From Dactylonectria macrodidyma (lineage: Eukaryota; Ascomycota; Sordariomycetes; Hypocreales; Nectriaceae): a DNA stretch of 64,000 nucleotides. The notes under the pieces were generated by a model. That model saw nothing but the letters and a program-made list of their open reading frames with translations, did no database searches and had not been told where the DNA came from. Positions 44,784 through 55,574 of the stretch are shown in pieces (position 1 is the stretch's first letter; each line of letters begins with the position of its first letter). The position numbers and the translations under genes are program-made. The stretch is taken from the NCBI GenBank assembly GCA_020744425.1, contig JAGMUV010000003.1, forward strand, positions 4,402,001 through 4,466,000, in the 5' to 3' direction.

Positions 44784-46429
44784 TCAAACACGGTCCACTT
44801 GCTCCGTCGCCGACTTGGACTTGTCGCCGAAAGCAATAGCATCGTCAGCATTGGTATCTAAGCCCATCTGCTTCATAGCATTGGCGCCAACGAGAGCATC
44901 AGGACCGTCAAAAATAACTGCCACCTCCTCGAGGCCACGGCCCTTGGTCTCCGGGAAGAAGAACCAGATGAGTGTGAGATGAACACCAATGACGACGCAC
45001 CACACGATGTAGTACTTCCAGGAAATTGCGTCCATGGCCACCGGGTTCGCGAAGCTGTTGTAAATGCCAGCGAGGTTGCCCGTCAACTGGTACAGCATAG
45101 ATGCCTTGGATCGCAGCGAATACGGCACCACTTCCATGATGTAGGTCGGCGGGACGGGAGAGCAGACGTGGTAAAAGGCCGAGTACATGAAAATCATGGC
45201 CAAGACAGCACCAGCGTAGCCAGAGTGCTTGAATCCCGTCTCCTCGTTGATCGCGGAGCAGACTGTCCAAACGATATATGTCAAGCCCATTCCTGCCATG
45301 CCCGAGATGAAGAGACGACGGCGACCGGCTTTGTCGACGAGCGACGCAAAGACACAGGCCACGAGGAAGCCCCAGAGAGAGAGGCAGCCGTTGAGAATGA
45401 GCTGAGTTCGCGAATTGGTGATGTTGATGGAGTTGAGGACCTTGGCGAAGTAGTATGACTAGAGGCTGAGTGTTAGCGATAGAGATGGACCTAGACAGGA
45501 GAAATAAGACTCACTGTAAGCGCATTTCCAGACCACTGCATCATTGCAGGAATGTACAGCGCGAGGAAGAGCCTGTGCTTGTTGCCCTTGGAGGAAACCC
45601 ATTCGCTCCAGCGAGACTTCTTCTGCAGTTTCTCCATCTCCAGAGTGGCCGTAATCTCGGCCATCTCGAACCGCGCCAGCGCCGAATTTTCGTCTCCATC
45701 GGCATGGTATTTGACGAAAAAGTCAAAGGCCTCCTTGCTGCGGCCCTTGTAGATGAGCCATCGGGGCGACTCGGGGGCGAAGACGCTGAGGATGGCCTGG
45801 ATGATGGAGAAGACGCACTGCAGGAGGCTGGGAAGGCGCCAGCTCCACGATGAGTTGTGCATCTGGAATGATCCGTATGTAGTCCATGCGGCGATGAGCG
45901 ATCCAAGAGGCCAGGATGTGAGATAGAATGAGGTCAGTTTGCCTCGGTGGGTTGGATAAGAGACTTCAGAGAGCAGAGGAGGCGCAGCGACTGATACGAT
46001 GCCGAGGCCGAATCCGACCAAGAATCGCGAAGCCACAAACATGCCGTAGTTTTTAGAGGCAGCCTGAATAATAGAACCGAAAATAATGACCAACGATCCG
46101 CCGAGAATCGGATACCGTCGACCAAACATGTCGCACAGCTGCGACGAAATCAGGACAGATATCAAGACGCCACCCGTAGGTCCAAACGTCATGGCGCCCA
46201 GCCTGGATCCCGTCGGCTGGCCAAAGAACGCCTGCCACTGCGGCAGCGACTGCATGCCGTTGATCATGCTTGCGTCGAAGCCCGTGGCGGTCTGGGTGAG
46301 CAGCGCGCAGAGCAGCAGCGTGTTGAGCTTGAGGAGCGTGCCGTCGCGGTACCACGGCTTGCGGTTCTTGGGGATCATGTCCTGGAGCACGAGGCCCTCG
46401 AACTCGTTTTCCTGCGTGCTGTCGGCCAT
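44784..46429 (-). CDS. MFS hexose/lactose-permease-type sugar transporter
   Basis: Exons 46429-45515 and 45458-44784 (56-bp intron) give 529 aa with about 12 membrane segments. Signatures: DMFGRRYPILGG after helix 2, PESPRWLIYKGR after helix 6, DKAGRRRLFISGMAG between helices 8 and 9, and PETKGRGLEEV after helix 12. The N-terminus (KPWYRDGTLLKLNTLLLCALLTQTATGFDASM) is typical of the fungal lactose/galactose permease-like branch. It is transcribed head-to-tail with the Zn2Cys6 gene. One GGGCATCGG site lies 327 bp upstream of the start, matching sites in the regulator and GH88 promoters. The substrate may be a pectin-derived monosaccharide or disaccharide. Confidence 0.92.
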
Positions 46430-47979
46430 GCTGATGGAGATGGACGCTCAGATGTGGTGTTTTGTTGATGTCCCCGTGGGTTGGTGTGCCCTGTTGATAT
46501 GACAGAGCGAACAGCAGCCTCCTTATAATTGCAACGGTCGACAATATTCGTATCGATCATATGATTGTCGGTTTATTGTACGGACGGGGTCCCCGTGGGG
46601 TTTGTCGCGAGGAACCATTGCATCATGTAGTGCATCGGCTTGTGGGAGAATGCGAATAAACAGCGGCCGAGATGCTACGGCAGACGGGATCCCGCCACCT
46701 AGTCAGTTTTAGTCTACCAAACGGACCATGATTCTGGGTTTCTTGGCTCCGACGGGCATCGGAAGAATGACAAGGTGGCAATTCGCCCGGGCAAAAGGGC
46801 TGGTCAAGAGTCACGTTCAACCGCTCTTGACCAGTTGCGGCGTAGAACCGGGCTGTTGATCAATCCCTTCTTCAAAATTGATCGTCGTGTTTACCTAACT
46901 ACAAAGAGACCAGAAGCTCCGTCAATGCGGGGATTCTGGGGTCGTACGTTGCATTTTAACGCCGGGTGAGCTCGGGGTCAGCAATACCGGCCACAATTGC
47001 CTGTTAATGGGGCCGAAAGCGAGCCAATAATGATCACGAATGCCAGCTGTTGGAGCAGTACTGCCTGCGGGGTATTAAGCTCGGGGATACCGGCACCGAA
47101 TGGAGGACAGCCGGGCTCTGCCGTCTTGTTTTGTTCCTCCCGACCGGTTAATCGCCATAATAACTTAAAGCAGGACTCAATCGTTGATAGTCCTCGACTA
47201 TTAACGTTTGGAATAGCCCGACTGAGCTACCTATGGATCATAGATATGTCCGGGAACTCACAATTACCCTAGTGCTCCGATGAAGACAGCCCACGGACAA
47301 CTCACTAATTTGTAGCCTGACGACAGGAATTATGGGACTTCATTCTCTATCACTAGATTGGCCATCAAATATGAATATCAGAAGGTGCTTAAATCGAGAT
47401 TGGAGCCAGACAGCGCCACAGCAAGATGAGGAACCTACCCTAAACACCCCCTTGTGAAACACACCAGCGCGTCAACGATAAGACTTTGCCATATAATTCT
47501 CGCGACTTAGGACATGTTTTGGGTTTTAGACTCTCTAGCCGCCTTTTCTTCTTCTTTTTATTTATTTTATTTTCTCTTTTTGGCTTCATTGACAACTTCT
47601 AAATGACCTGATATCAATGAAATGGACGAGACGATGATATAGCATACGTGCACACATCACGCTGTGAATACACCAGAATTGCTCCAGTTTGTTCAATAGA
47701 CCATGCTCTATAGATTAAATTACCATCATAACTTCATTATCAAACATGCCCCATTGACGCCGTATTTCCGTTCCGCCGTGGTCACGAGTCTGGCAATCTC
47801 ACCGGCACGTGACAAGATCCAAACGCTCTGATGCATCGAAAACTCTGTGAACCATTGATGACACTTTCAAACAAGGACACAATTTATCCAATCCATCAAA
47901 TCAGTCCCTTATTAGTGCGCATTTCCACTAAGAAAGGTTACGTGTGTTGATTATTTCGGATATACGAGACTGTAGAAGT
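46430..47979. other. Intergenic region with promoter of the sugar transporter
   Basis: GGGCATCGG at 46756-46764 is the notable feature. A pyrimidine-rich stretch with TTTCTTCTTCTTTTTATTTATTTTATTTTC lies at about 47540-47580. No gene is supported in these 1.55 kb. Confidence 0.45.
46756..46764 (+). promoter_or_regulatory. GGGCATCGG site upstream of the sugar transporter
   Basis: Exact copy of the motif found three times between DUF2264 and GH88. The distance to the transporter ATG is 327 bp. Confidence 0.45.
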
Positions 47980-49464
47980 ATGGCTTCCACAGAAACGCTT
48001 TGGGCCTCGACCCTTATGGTCCCACTGGTCATAGCCATTTTCCTGTATTCCATGTTCAACAAAACTGGTATTCGACCAGGCCCAATACCGAAATTCATAT
48101 CAGAAACCGGACATCCCTGGGTCGAGAAAAACAAGTGGATGCTCCGATTCATCGACGCAAAGGCCGCAGTTTGCGACACCAACTCATTCACGGCGAAGTG
48201 GATGCAGCCCATTCCGGATGACCTATTCAAGACCCTTCACTTTAACAACAATAGGTATGGATCTACGGTGCGCTTTGGACATCTTGATTCTATGGCTTTT
48301 GATGTTTTGCGTTGCCAGAATGCCCTCCTCACCTGCCAGAGCGTCTTCATCGACGTATTCTATTCCACGTCATATCCAGGGTACGGCGACATTCTAGGGC
48401 GTCTGCTGCAAGCCTTTAGCCGTTCCGCCATTTCGATACTAAAGCTGGGCCCATGGGACCGCAGCCTACTCCCGCGTCTGGTGGAAGCCATGACCAAAAT
48501 GCCACGACTCGAACATGTCTACTGGATAGGTTCTACAGACAAGATATTCGAGTCAGGGTTTCGACAAGAAGCTGCCATTCACAACGTCAAGCATCTGTCT
48601 TTGAGTCCCGACAAAGCCGTTCTCCTCCAGCTTTTTCCCAGCGTGGAGCAATTGACCATCACAGGTTATAGAGAGAATCTGTCTTCACGAACCCCAGCCG
48701 TGATGAGCCTCTTGCCGAAATTGGAGCCGCTGCAGAAGTTGATACATCTGGATTTGGATGCGCAATGGTCCCCAGATATGGTCCGGGCAGTCTTGTCGGC
48801 AGCTCCTCAACTACAAATTCTGCATATGACAGGCGAAATTGAAATTCCAGGTCGTCGACTATCAAGGGGACGACATATGTACGAATTTCCACAGCTAAAG
48901 GCAAGTCTCAGTTTCCATGACCCCGAGTCAGAGACTAACAGTTTTTAGGATGTGGTGGCGGTACTGGGCGAATTCCGCAACCTCACCTCTCTACACGTGC
49001 CATTTTCAGTTGACTTGAAAGGCCATGGAGAATTTGGCATCGGTCACTGTGGAAATGCTTTCCTCGGTCTTTATGGCCGATATCGAAGACGCAAGCTTCG
49101 GAGGCAATGGATTTGGGCCGTCGAGACTTTCGCAAGCATTGTTCTTGACAAGCTGTCTCACCTGCAGTCCCTAGGTGTCAACGGCGCTCAAGCGACAAGC
49201 CTTGATGATGGCGTAGCAACGTGGCCTTGGACTGGTAGGATGGGCGAATATATCAAGCAGATTGACATGTATCGTCCTGTATGGGGTAGAAATGGAAAGA
49301 TGCTGGAGCCTGAAAACCCGGATGGTCCGGTATTTGGGGAGTGGCATTTGGATGAGTCAATGCTGCAAGCAGACTGGAAACCGTGGATATCCGGTGAGTA
49401 TGAGTCATCTGAGGGTGAGGATGGTCGATCCGAGGACGAGGATGATGTATCTCAAAGTCTTTGA
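47980..49464 (+). CDS. Hypothetical LRR-like protein with N-terminal membrane anchor
   Basis: Exons 47980-48900 and 48949-49464 give 478 aa. The intron is 48 bp and of the rare GC-AG type: AAG then GCAAGT, with GACTAAC branch point and TTTTTAG acceptor. It joins in frame to QLKDVVAVLGEF. Residues about 8-25 are hydrophobic (STLMVPLVIAIFLYSMF), a possible signal anchor. The rest has irregular leucine-rich segments such as LEHVYWIGS, VKHLSLSPDKAVLLQLFPSVEQLTI and LQKLIHLDLDAQ, as in fungal F-box/LRR-type proteins, but I see no F-box. The C-terminus is acidic (ESSEGEDGRSEDEDD). I do not recognise a function. Confidence 0.75.
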
Positions 49465-49645
49465 AGAATAATGATAATGGCATTGAAGTTGTCTGAAAAC
49501 GATAATCCCTCCATAGGCTCAAGTTGATTGGCCTTCTATATGCTACAATCTATGTGTATCTCCTGTTGGTTCCAATGATACAATCTTTCTTGTATCACGG
49601 CTATGATCTCATCTCTTACATGGTCTATGGTCGCCACTTGAAGCC

Positions 49646-50935
49646 TCATACCTTGGCCATCACTACAAAACCTGTCTTCGCGATTCTTGCAGCAAGGCAC
49701 ATTATAGCACCTAGAAAAATAGAAGAAGCAGCAAACATTTGCGCTCCTAGATAGCTTCCACCCTGGTTCCTAATCAACACGCCACAAATAGCCGGACCAG
49801 TCAAATTTGCAAAACTGACAAAGCCCAAAATCATGCCTACTCGAGTACCAGTCCTGCTAGGATCAGGCGACATCGTTGTGACGGCTGCTGGGAAGAGAGC
49901 TTGCAAGGCGGCTGCAAGTAGCCCGTAGATAACTGCAAATGCCACCAGCCCTGCTTGAGTATCGACGGCGGCCCAGCAGTACACGAGCAAGCTTGCTATA
50001 AAGCTCAGTACCACTAAGATGTTGAGTACGCCGGTCCATCTGTCGGCGATGAGGTTTGGGACAATTCGCCCGACGACTCCGACGCCGTTCAGGATCATGA
50101 GCAAGGAAATGGTGTCGGTGATGCCAACTTGATAGCGAGCAAAAGTCCCCAAGTAGAAAAAGGCAAAATAGAGACCCCAAAAGTTCAGAAACATGCTGAG
50201 GGAGAAGAAAATGAATGGGAGCTCTCGGAAAGCAGAACCATCGATCCATGGTCCTGACGTACGTGGTGGTAGGCGCGGCTTCAACCAGACCAGGCAAGGA
50301 ACGTAGGTTCCGAGCATGATGAACCCCATGCTACGTAAAGTCCAAGGAAAGCCCAGGTTGTTGTGGTAAATCAGCCGATTCAGCATGATAGGATATACCA
50401 ACCCGCCGACAGCCGCACCAGAAGCAGCCAAACCAACAGCCAACGATCGGTTTCGTTTGAAGTATTGAGATAAGACAGCTAGAGCTGGGCAGAACGCAAG
50501 GCCATTCCCAATGCCGAGACACACAGCCTGTGCCAGGAAAACCTGCCAATACGCTCGACAAAGCGAGGTCATGAAAAGCCCGAGCACCTGAAGAAAGACG
50601 CCGCTGGCAAATAAGACACGGAAGTGGCCACCGTCAGTCAAGCGGCCTGACACAACGCCAATGAAGAAAAGGAAGAAGACCTGTATGCTTCCGATCCACG
50701 AGATATCAGACTCTGACTGATCGACGAATTTCTCCAGGTAGTATTGCTGGAAGATTCCGTAGCCATTGGCAAAGCCCCAGGTGTTGAAGAAGACAATGTG
50801 CATACAGAGGACCTGGATCCAGGCTGTGACACCTCCATCAGGAGGGTCGGCGGTCGGTTGGTTTTGGATTGGGGCTGACTCTTCCACGTCTTCTGATGAT
50901 AGATCTTCGTGCTCTTTACTGCATCTTTGTGGCAT
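49646..50935 (-). CDS. MFS monocarboxylate-transporter-like protein
   Basis: A single exon of 429 aa with 12 hydrophobic segments. The N-terminal motif DPPDGGVTAWIQVLCMHIVFFNTWG is the hallmark of fungal MCT-like (Mch-type) transporters, as is the block GIFQQYYLEKF-x-SISWIGSIQ-like stretch QSESDISWIGSIQ. Family members move monocarboxylates or related small acids, though fungal substrates are mostly unknown. I chose the ATG at 50935; the frame stays open further upstream but without another ATG before the promoter. It is divergent from a Zn2Cys6 regulator whose start is 429 bp away, a common transporter/regulator pairing. Confidence 0.9.
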   Translation of the reverse strand: MPQRCSKEHEDLSSEDVEESAPIQNQPTADPPDGGVTAWIQVLCMHIVFFNTWGFANGYGIFQQYYLEKFVDQSESDISWIGSIQVFFLFFIGVVSGRLTDGGHFRVLFASGVFLQVLGLFMTSLCRAYWQVFLAQAVCLGIGNGLAFCPALAVLSQYFKRNRSLAVGLAASGAAVGGLVYPIMLNRLIYHNNLGFPWTLRSMGFIMLGTYVPCLVWLKPRLPPRTSGPWIDGSAFRELPFIFFSLSMFLNFWGLYFAFFYLGTFARYQVGITDTISLLMILNGVGVVGRIVPNLIADRWTGVLNILVVLSFIASLLVYCWAAVDTQAGLVAFAVIYGLLAAALQALFPAAVTTMSPDPSRTGTRVGMILGFVSFANLTGPAICGVLIRNQGGSYLGAQMFAASSIFLGAIMCLAARIAKTGFVVMAKV

Positions 50936-51364
50936 TTTCAGCGGGATTGCTTGATGTTCCGCGTTGAGTTGGATGTAGATGGTTTTGGTGGCTCGGCGAG
51001 GGTGGTGCTGTGACGAGATACGAGACGTTGCAAAACAAGTTTGTGAGAGAACCAACCGCAAAAGAAGTAAATTAATCCGGCAGCAAACACGTATTTTAAA
51101 CCTAGCAAGCGGACTTGGCGTTGTTCTTGTTCATAAAAGGGCGTAGTAACACCCTCTACCACCCGTTCTTCCCGCTTCTCCCATTTTTACCGCTATACCC
51201 GCTATAGCCGTCGTTACCGCTATATCCGATTCATCATGTAATCGTCAATACGTCACGCACTCCATCTATCCGACCGGCTTAGTACTTGCACCAGCTCAGC
51301 TCTGACTACAGTTCCTTATTCCCCGCATACAAGGGCTCCAACCGAGAGGCCATTCACTATCTGG
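50936..51364. promoter_or_regulatory. Divergent promoter of MCT-like transporter and second Zn2Cys6 regulator
   Basis: A 15-bp word TTACCGCTATAYCCG occurs at 51187-51201 and 51214-51228, with a related CCCGCTATAGCCG between them at 51198-51210. Regularly spaced CCG triplets around GCTATA are a plausible site for a zinc-cluster regulator. The region is short and serves both start codons. Confidence 0.5.
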
Positions 51365-53101
51365 ATGCCGATTGGCCAAGAACCCTCCAAGTCCTCCCCC
51401 ATGTCTAGAGCACAGGGTCGGAAGCGGTCAAGACTTGCATGCAAGACATGTCGAGATCTCAAACGCAAGTGCGATGGCGATCAGCCATGCGGGACCTGTG
51501 TACGCTTTGAATACGATTGCGTATATCAAGGACCAAGGGGTAGCAAGAGAAAAGCGACGGAGGACCTAACGCGGGATCAAGACGTGGCTGAGGGCTCTCC
51601 CCATACAGCACCAAGTATTTTGCCTTCACCAACGGTTCTCCCCCCGCTCAGGGAAACCGCACCGCCGGCGGCAACGACACGTAGCCAGATTCGTTCCCTA
51701 GAGGCAAACTCCGGCGCTGCGTTTCTCAGAAAGCTGGCCTTGAGACTGAACCCGAAAGACGCACCACGGCTTCACACGTTTGCTTGGAATGCGTTCCTCG
51801 GAGCGCGCAGAACTGGGCTTGTGCCTGTTTCTCGGTCCATCACCGACATGTTGTCTGAGACCGAGATGCATACCCTCGCAGCTGTCTACTTTGACAAGAT
51901 TGACCCAACGTATGGGTTCATCAACCGCCAGGAGATCGACGTGCAGATTGGAAGGCGGTGGACGCTTCAGCTTGCCACAGACATGGAAGAAGCAATGCTA
52001 TGCGGTATAGCGGCTCTAGGATGCCTATACTCTAATGTTCAAACCACGCCGACGGAACTTGACCTTCTCGAGACGGCACGGCTCATCCTTGAGCAAAAAA
52101 TATCCGAAATTCCATCTGCGGCTACCGTCACAGCATGGATCCTTCGAGTTGTGTACTTGAGGATCGCTGAGACTCACCACATGGCGTGGATGGCTAGCTG
52201 CATACTGATGCATATGGTGGAAGCCGCTGGTCTTCACTGCGAGCCGTCGACCGAGTCTGTGCTTCCGTCGGCGCAGGAGGAGGTGGATTCGGAGATTCGG
52301 AGACGCTTGGTGGCTATATCACAGCATCTGAATATCTGGTTGTCATTTGACATGGGTCGCTCGAGGGTTACGCTCTGCAACGCCACGGTCATTATGCCTT
52401 CTGAAAGACCCGGTGACTATACTGCCGAGCTGATGGAACTGCTTCCATATTCCGCCATGCTGGATCCTGAAAAGGCTCCCGATGCGTCTGAATTAGAGAC
52501 CACGCTGACTGCCGTGCTCAATCGCGTTCACTCTGTTCCGACGTCAGTTCTCGGCCAAGTCAACTTGGCTCTGTGTTTATGTCGACGACTACAGGCTATG
52601 AACGAAACATTCGCCGGCCCCGTGCTGGAACAAATCCTCGCATTGACTTCGAAGGGCATCGAGTCCGCACAGAGTATTCTCGACGCAAGGGCACCCTGGC
52701 ATCACATGGCAAACGTGCCCTTCCAGATTGTATGCCTATTACTCGCCGTTGACAACAACGCGTCGCTATCCAGGCTTAACGACGCCATGCAGTGCCTCAG
52801 CAACATAGCCGAGGTCTATAACACGGAGGCGACGCAGGAAGCATTGAAGACGGCGTCGCTGCTGATCCTGCTGCACAAGAGGTGGAAGGAAAAGTGCGCT
52901 TCGGCGCTTGGGGAGATTTTGGAGCTGTTTCCGGCTGTTCAGCCTCAAGAAGCTGATAATGCGCAGCCGTGTGAACAGCCGGATAATATCATGTGGTTGA
53001 ATAGTTTGGCGGGGGACTTGTCTACGCTGCCGTATTTCGATGTGAATCAGCTGTTTGTTCCAGATATTTTCAAAGATAACGATACCATTTTGTACAATTG
53101 A
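51365..53101 (+). CDS. Zn2Cys6 transcription factor with fungal-specific domain
   Basis: A single exon of 578 aa. The N-terminal zinc cluster has cysteines at 26, 29, 36, 42, 45 and 52 (CKTCRDLKRKC, CGTC, C), preceded by a basic GRKRSRLA stretch. After a Pro-rich linker comes LEANSGAAFLRKLALRLNPKDAPRLHTFAWNAFLG, a block recurring in one group of fungal zinc-cluster regulators. The middle homology region follows, including YFDKIDPTYGFINRQEI and MEEAMLCGIAALGCLYS. The C-terminus is acidic and hydrophobic. A second in-frame Met at 13 is an alternative start. The divergent MCT-like transporter is its likely target. I see no proof that it controls the pectin genes. Confidence 0.9.
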   Translation: MPIGQEPSKSSPMSRAQGRKRSRLACKTCRDLKRKCDGDQPCGTCVRFEYDCVYQGPRGSKRKATEDLTRDQDVAEGSPHTAPSILPSPTVLPPLRETAPPAATTRSQIRSLEANSGAAFLRKLALRLNPKDAPRLHTFAWNAFLGARRTGLVPVSRSITDMLSETEMHTLAAVYFDKIDPTYGFINRQEIDVQIGRRWTLQLATDMEEAMLCGIAALGCLYSNVQTTPTELDLLETARLILEQKISEIPSAATVTAWILRVVYLRIAETHHMAWMASCILMHMVEAAGLHCEPSTESVLPSAQEEVDSEIRRRLVAISQHLNIWLSFDMGRSRVTLCNATVIMPSERPGDYTAELMELLPYSAMLDPEKAPDASELETTLTAVLNRVHSVPTSVLGQVNLALCLCRRLQAMNETFAGPVLEQILALTSKGIESAQSILDARAPWHHMANVPFQIVCLLLAVDNNASLSRLNDAMQCLSNIAEVYNTEATQEALKTASLLILLHKRWKEKCASALGEILELFPAVQPQEADNAQPCEQPDNIMWLNSLAGDLSTLPYFDVNQLFVPDIFKDNDTILYN

Positions 53102-53824
53102 AACATTTCAGACAGAGAGCACCTAGGTCTAATCTACCTTGGGGACTACGCAAAGCCCAGGCAGATGGCGGGTATGCTCGACACTGAAAAAACTCGAGTT
53201 AGCGTCGAATGATGAATCTTCCTGTACTTCACAAGGATAATAACAAGTGCCGACATATGATGGGGCAGATCTTATTGGGTGTTGGGACAAAACACCCGTG
53301 ATAATCGAACGATGACGACTGTGGCGTGTCTTAAGAGCATCACATGCCAGATGTCCATCTCAAGCCACTGTACTGCCTATTTGGGATACTATTATCGGAC
53401 ACGCTGGCACCAACCATCAGATAAAATAAGAAAACCCTCCGGCAACAAATAGAAAACCCTCCGGCAACAAATAGAATGCTCGCGGCTTACTGGCAGGTCA
53501 CCGAATAAGCCCCAATTAATTATAACGACTCGGTTCTATTCTCCCCGACGGAGATGTCACTATGACACGTGAAGGCCGCCATGTCGGGCTTTTTCTGCCG
53601 ACGGCCGCGCTAATCTCCCGGCCCTCCGCCCGATGCCACATGACGATGTTGGGTCATATGAGGAAGAAAATATCGCCGTCCATTTTCAAGTGTTATTTTG
53701 TTCTTGTTCCTTTTCTTCATTTCACGATAGCACCACGCTCATACATGCTGCCCACCCCCACGGTGGCCTTTGTTTCGTCATCTACTTGTATCTCAGCCCG
53801 GACAAGCCGTCTCGGTTAATTTCA
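53102..53824. other. Intergenic region with arrestin promoter
   Basis: A perfect tandem duplication of 22 bp (AAAACCCTCCGGCAACAAATAG) covers 53431-53474. CCGATGCC, a shorter form of the cluster motif, occurs at 53630-53637, about 190 bp upstream of the arrestin start. The open frame running into the arrestin from 53633 is leader. Confidence 0.5.
53431..53474 (+). repeat. Perfect 22-bp tandem duplication
   Basis: Two adjacent identical 22-base units, 53431-53452 and 53453-53474. Probably recent slippage. Confidence 0.85.
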
Positions 53825-55574
53825 ATGGGTCCCTTCGCGGACAACGCCGCTGATGTGAGACCCGGAGTACCATTATCTTTGGAGCGGCAGCATAACCATC
53901 TGGGAATTCCTTCACCTTCACAAGTCATCACCACGATCATCGACATGCGCCCTCTAGCAATCCGTCGCCCGCCTTCCAGCGTGTCCTCGCATAGCGGGTC
54001 ATCGAGCCTATTCTCTCTGTTTGAGATCCGGTACGTACCCCGGTCCAGCGACGCGCACAGTCTGGTTGAACTGAACTCGTCAGGTTAGAAACGGATTTTA
54101 TCGTTTTCTGGGGCAACCAGTACGAGTCGACTGATCAGCTCTTGAAGGGGGTTCTGGTGTTTTGCTTGCAATCACCACTCAGACTGGAAGAAATCTCTCT
54201 TACCTTGGATGGGACATTCCGTCAATCGTATGTCACCTCTATGATCATTCTCAAGAGTGTATCATGCCACGTATCAAGCAGTAAGCTGACATCGTGAAAG
54301 CTGGACTCCAGATCCAGGCATCGCCCACAAGACGACGATTCTACACCACAAATGGCCTCCGTTTGTTGGCAAGCAAGGCAAAAGCGTGACTCTTCCTGCC
54401 GGAAACTACGAGTGGCCCTTTGAATACATGATTCCAGGTGACACTCCCGAGAGTGTGGAAGGCATGTCCAAAGCATCCATCATTTATCACCTCAAAGCCA
54501 CCATCAACCGAGGCAAACTCGTGCGGCAGCTATGTACCGCGAAGCAATTCCGCATCATACGAACCCTTCCCCCGGGAGCCTTGGAGTTTATGCATACCAT
54601 GAGCGTCGAGGATACGTGGGTTGACAAGGTCGACTACTCGTTGGCCATCCCGACAAAGGCTGCCGTATTTGGTGGCTCCGTCACGCTAGAAATGAGGTTT
54701 ACGCCTCTTGCGAAAGGCCTCGAGCTGGGAGTAATTGCGGCGACATTGATGGAAATTGGCGAGTTCAGCATGCACAGCCGACACCACATTTATACGAGAG
54801 CCTACCGAACCGAGCGCGCGGTTTCCAGCTGGAATTTCGAGGTGTCGAGGGAGCGAGATTGGCAAGATACCATCGAGGACACGGGCCAAGAAGGTTGGGT
54901 TCTGAGCAAGAAATTGGACTTACCCAAGAGGCTTCGCGAATGCATCCAGGATCTGGACGTTCAGGGCATCAAGATTCGGCACAAGCTCAAGGTAAACGTC
55001 TCGCTGAACAACATGGATGGACACGTTTCCCAGGTAAGAATCCGATACATGAACGGCAGTGACAGACCTCTCATAACTTTAGCTTGATACCGCCTTTCCT
55101 CTCGACATATTCATCTCACCCAACATAGCTCTCAACGAGCAAGGCGACCTTGTTCAACAACTCCCCAACTCGCAAAACCTTCAGCCTGAGAACAGCGTCC
55201 CTCCAGGGTATGGCGACCACGTTCTGGACTTACTTTACGAAGACATCGACGGCTGGCAAAGACCTGGAGATCAAATGGAATCGAGCACTCTCGCATGCAC
55301 AGGTCTCGGCGGAAATACCCCGCCAGGTCTTGAATCAACGTTACTCAGGCCTGAACATGGAGGCACGGCCGACGGATCAGGTCACCAGTCTGACATTGCA
55401 GACAACGCATCACAAAACTCGTCAGAATCATCCGGACTTGACGAAGCCGAGCTCGCTGAGTTGAGTAAAGTGCCGACTTACCGCACAGCGGTTCGCACTC
55501 CTCTACGATCACACACTCAACCTGACGACATCGCACTTCCCGACTATGAGACGGCAGCAAGACAGAACACATGA
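53825..55574 (+). CDS. Arrestin-related adaptor, CreD/ROD1 type
   Basis: Links plasma-membrane permeases to HECT ubiquitin ligases for endocytosis. In Aspergillus, CreD takes part in carbon catabolite repression. Exons 53825-54030, 54084-54227, 54301-55033 and 55083-55574 give 524 aa, and the three introns (53, 73, 49 bp) close in frame. The arrestin N fold covers about 50-200 (FEIRLETDFIVFWGNQYESTDQLLKGVLVF, then PAGNYEWPFEYMIPGDTPESVEG). The arrestin C fold covers about 220-380 (VDYSLAIPTKAAVFGGSVTLEMRFTPL onward). PY-type motifs for ligase binding are PPGY at 401-404 and LPDY at 513-516. The C-terminal 160 residues are Ser/Asn-rich. It could govern turnover of the sugar transporters in this window. 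Confidence 0.9.
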
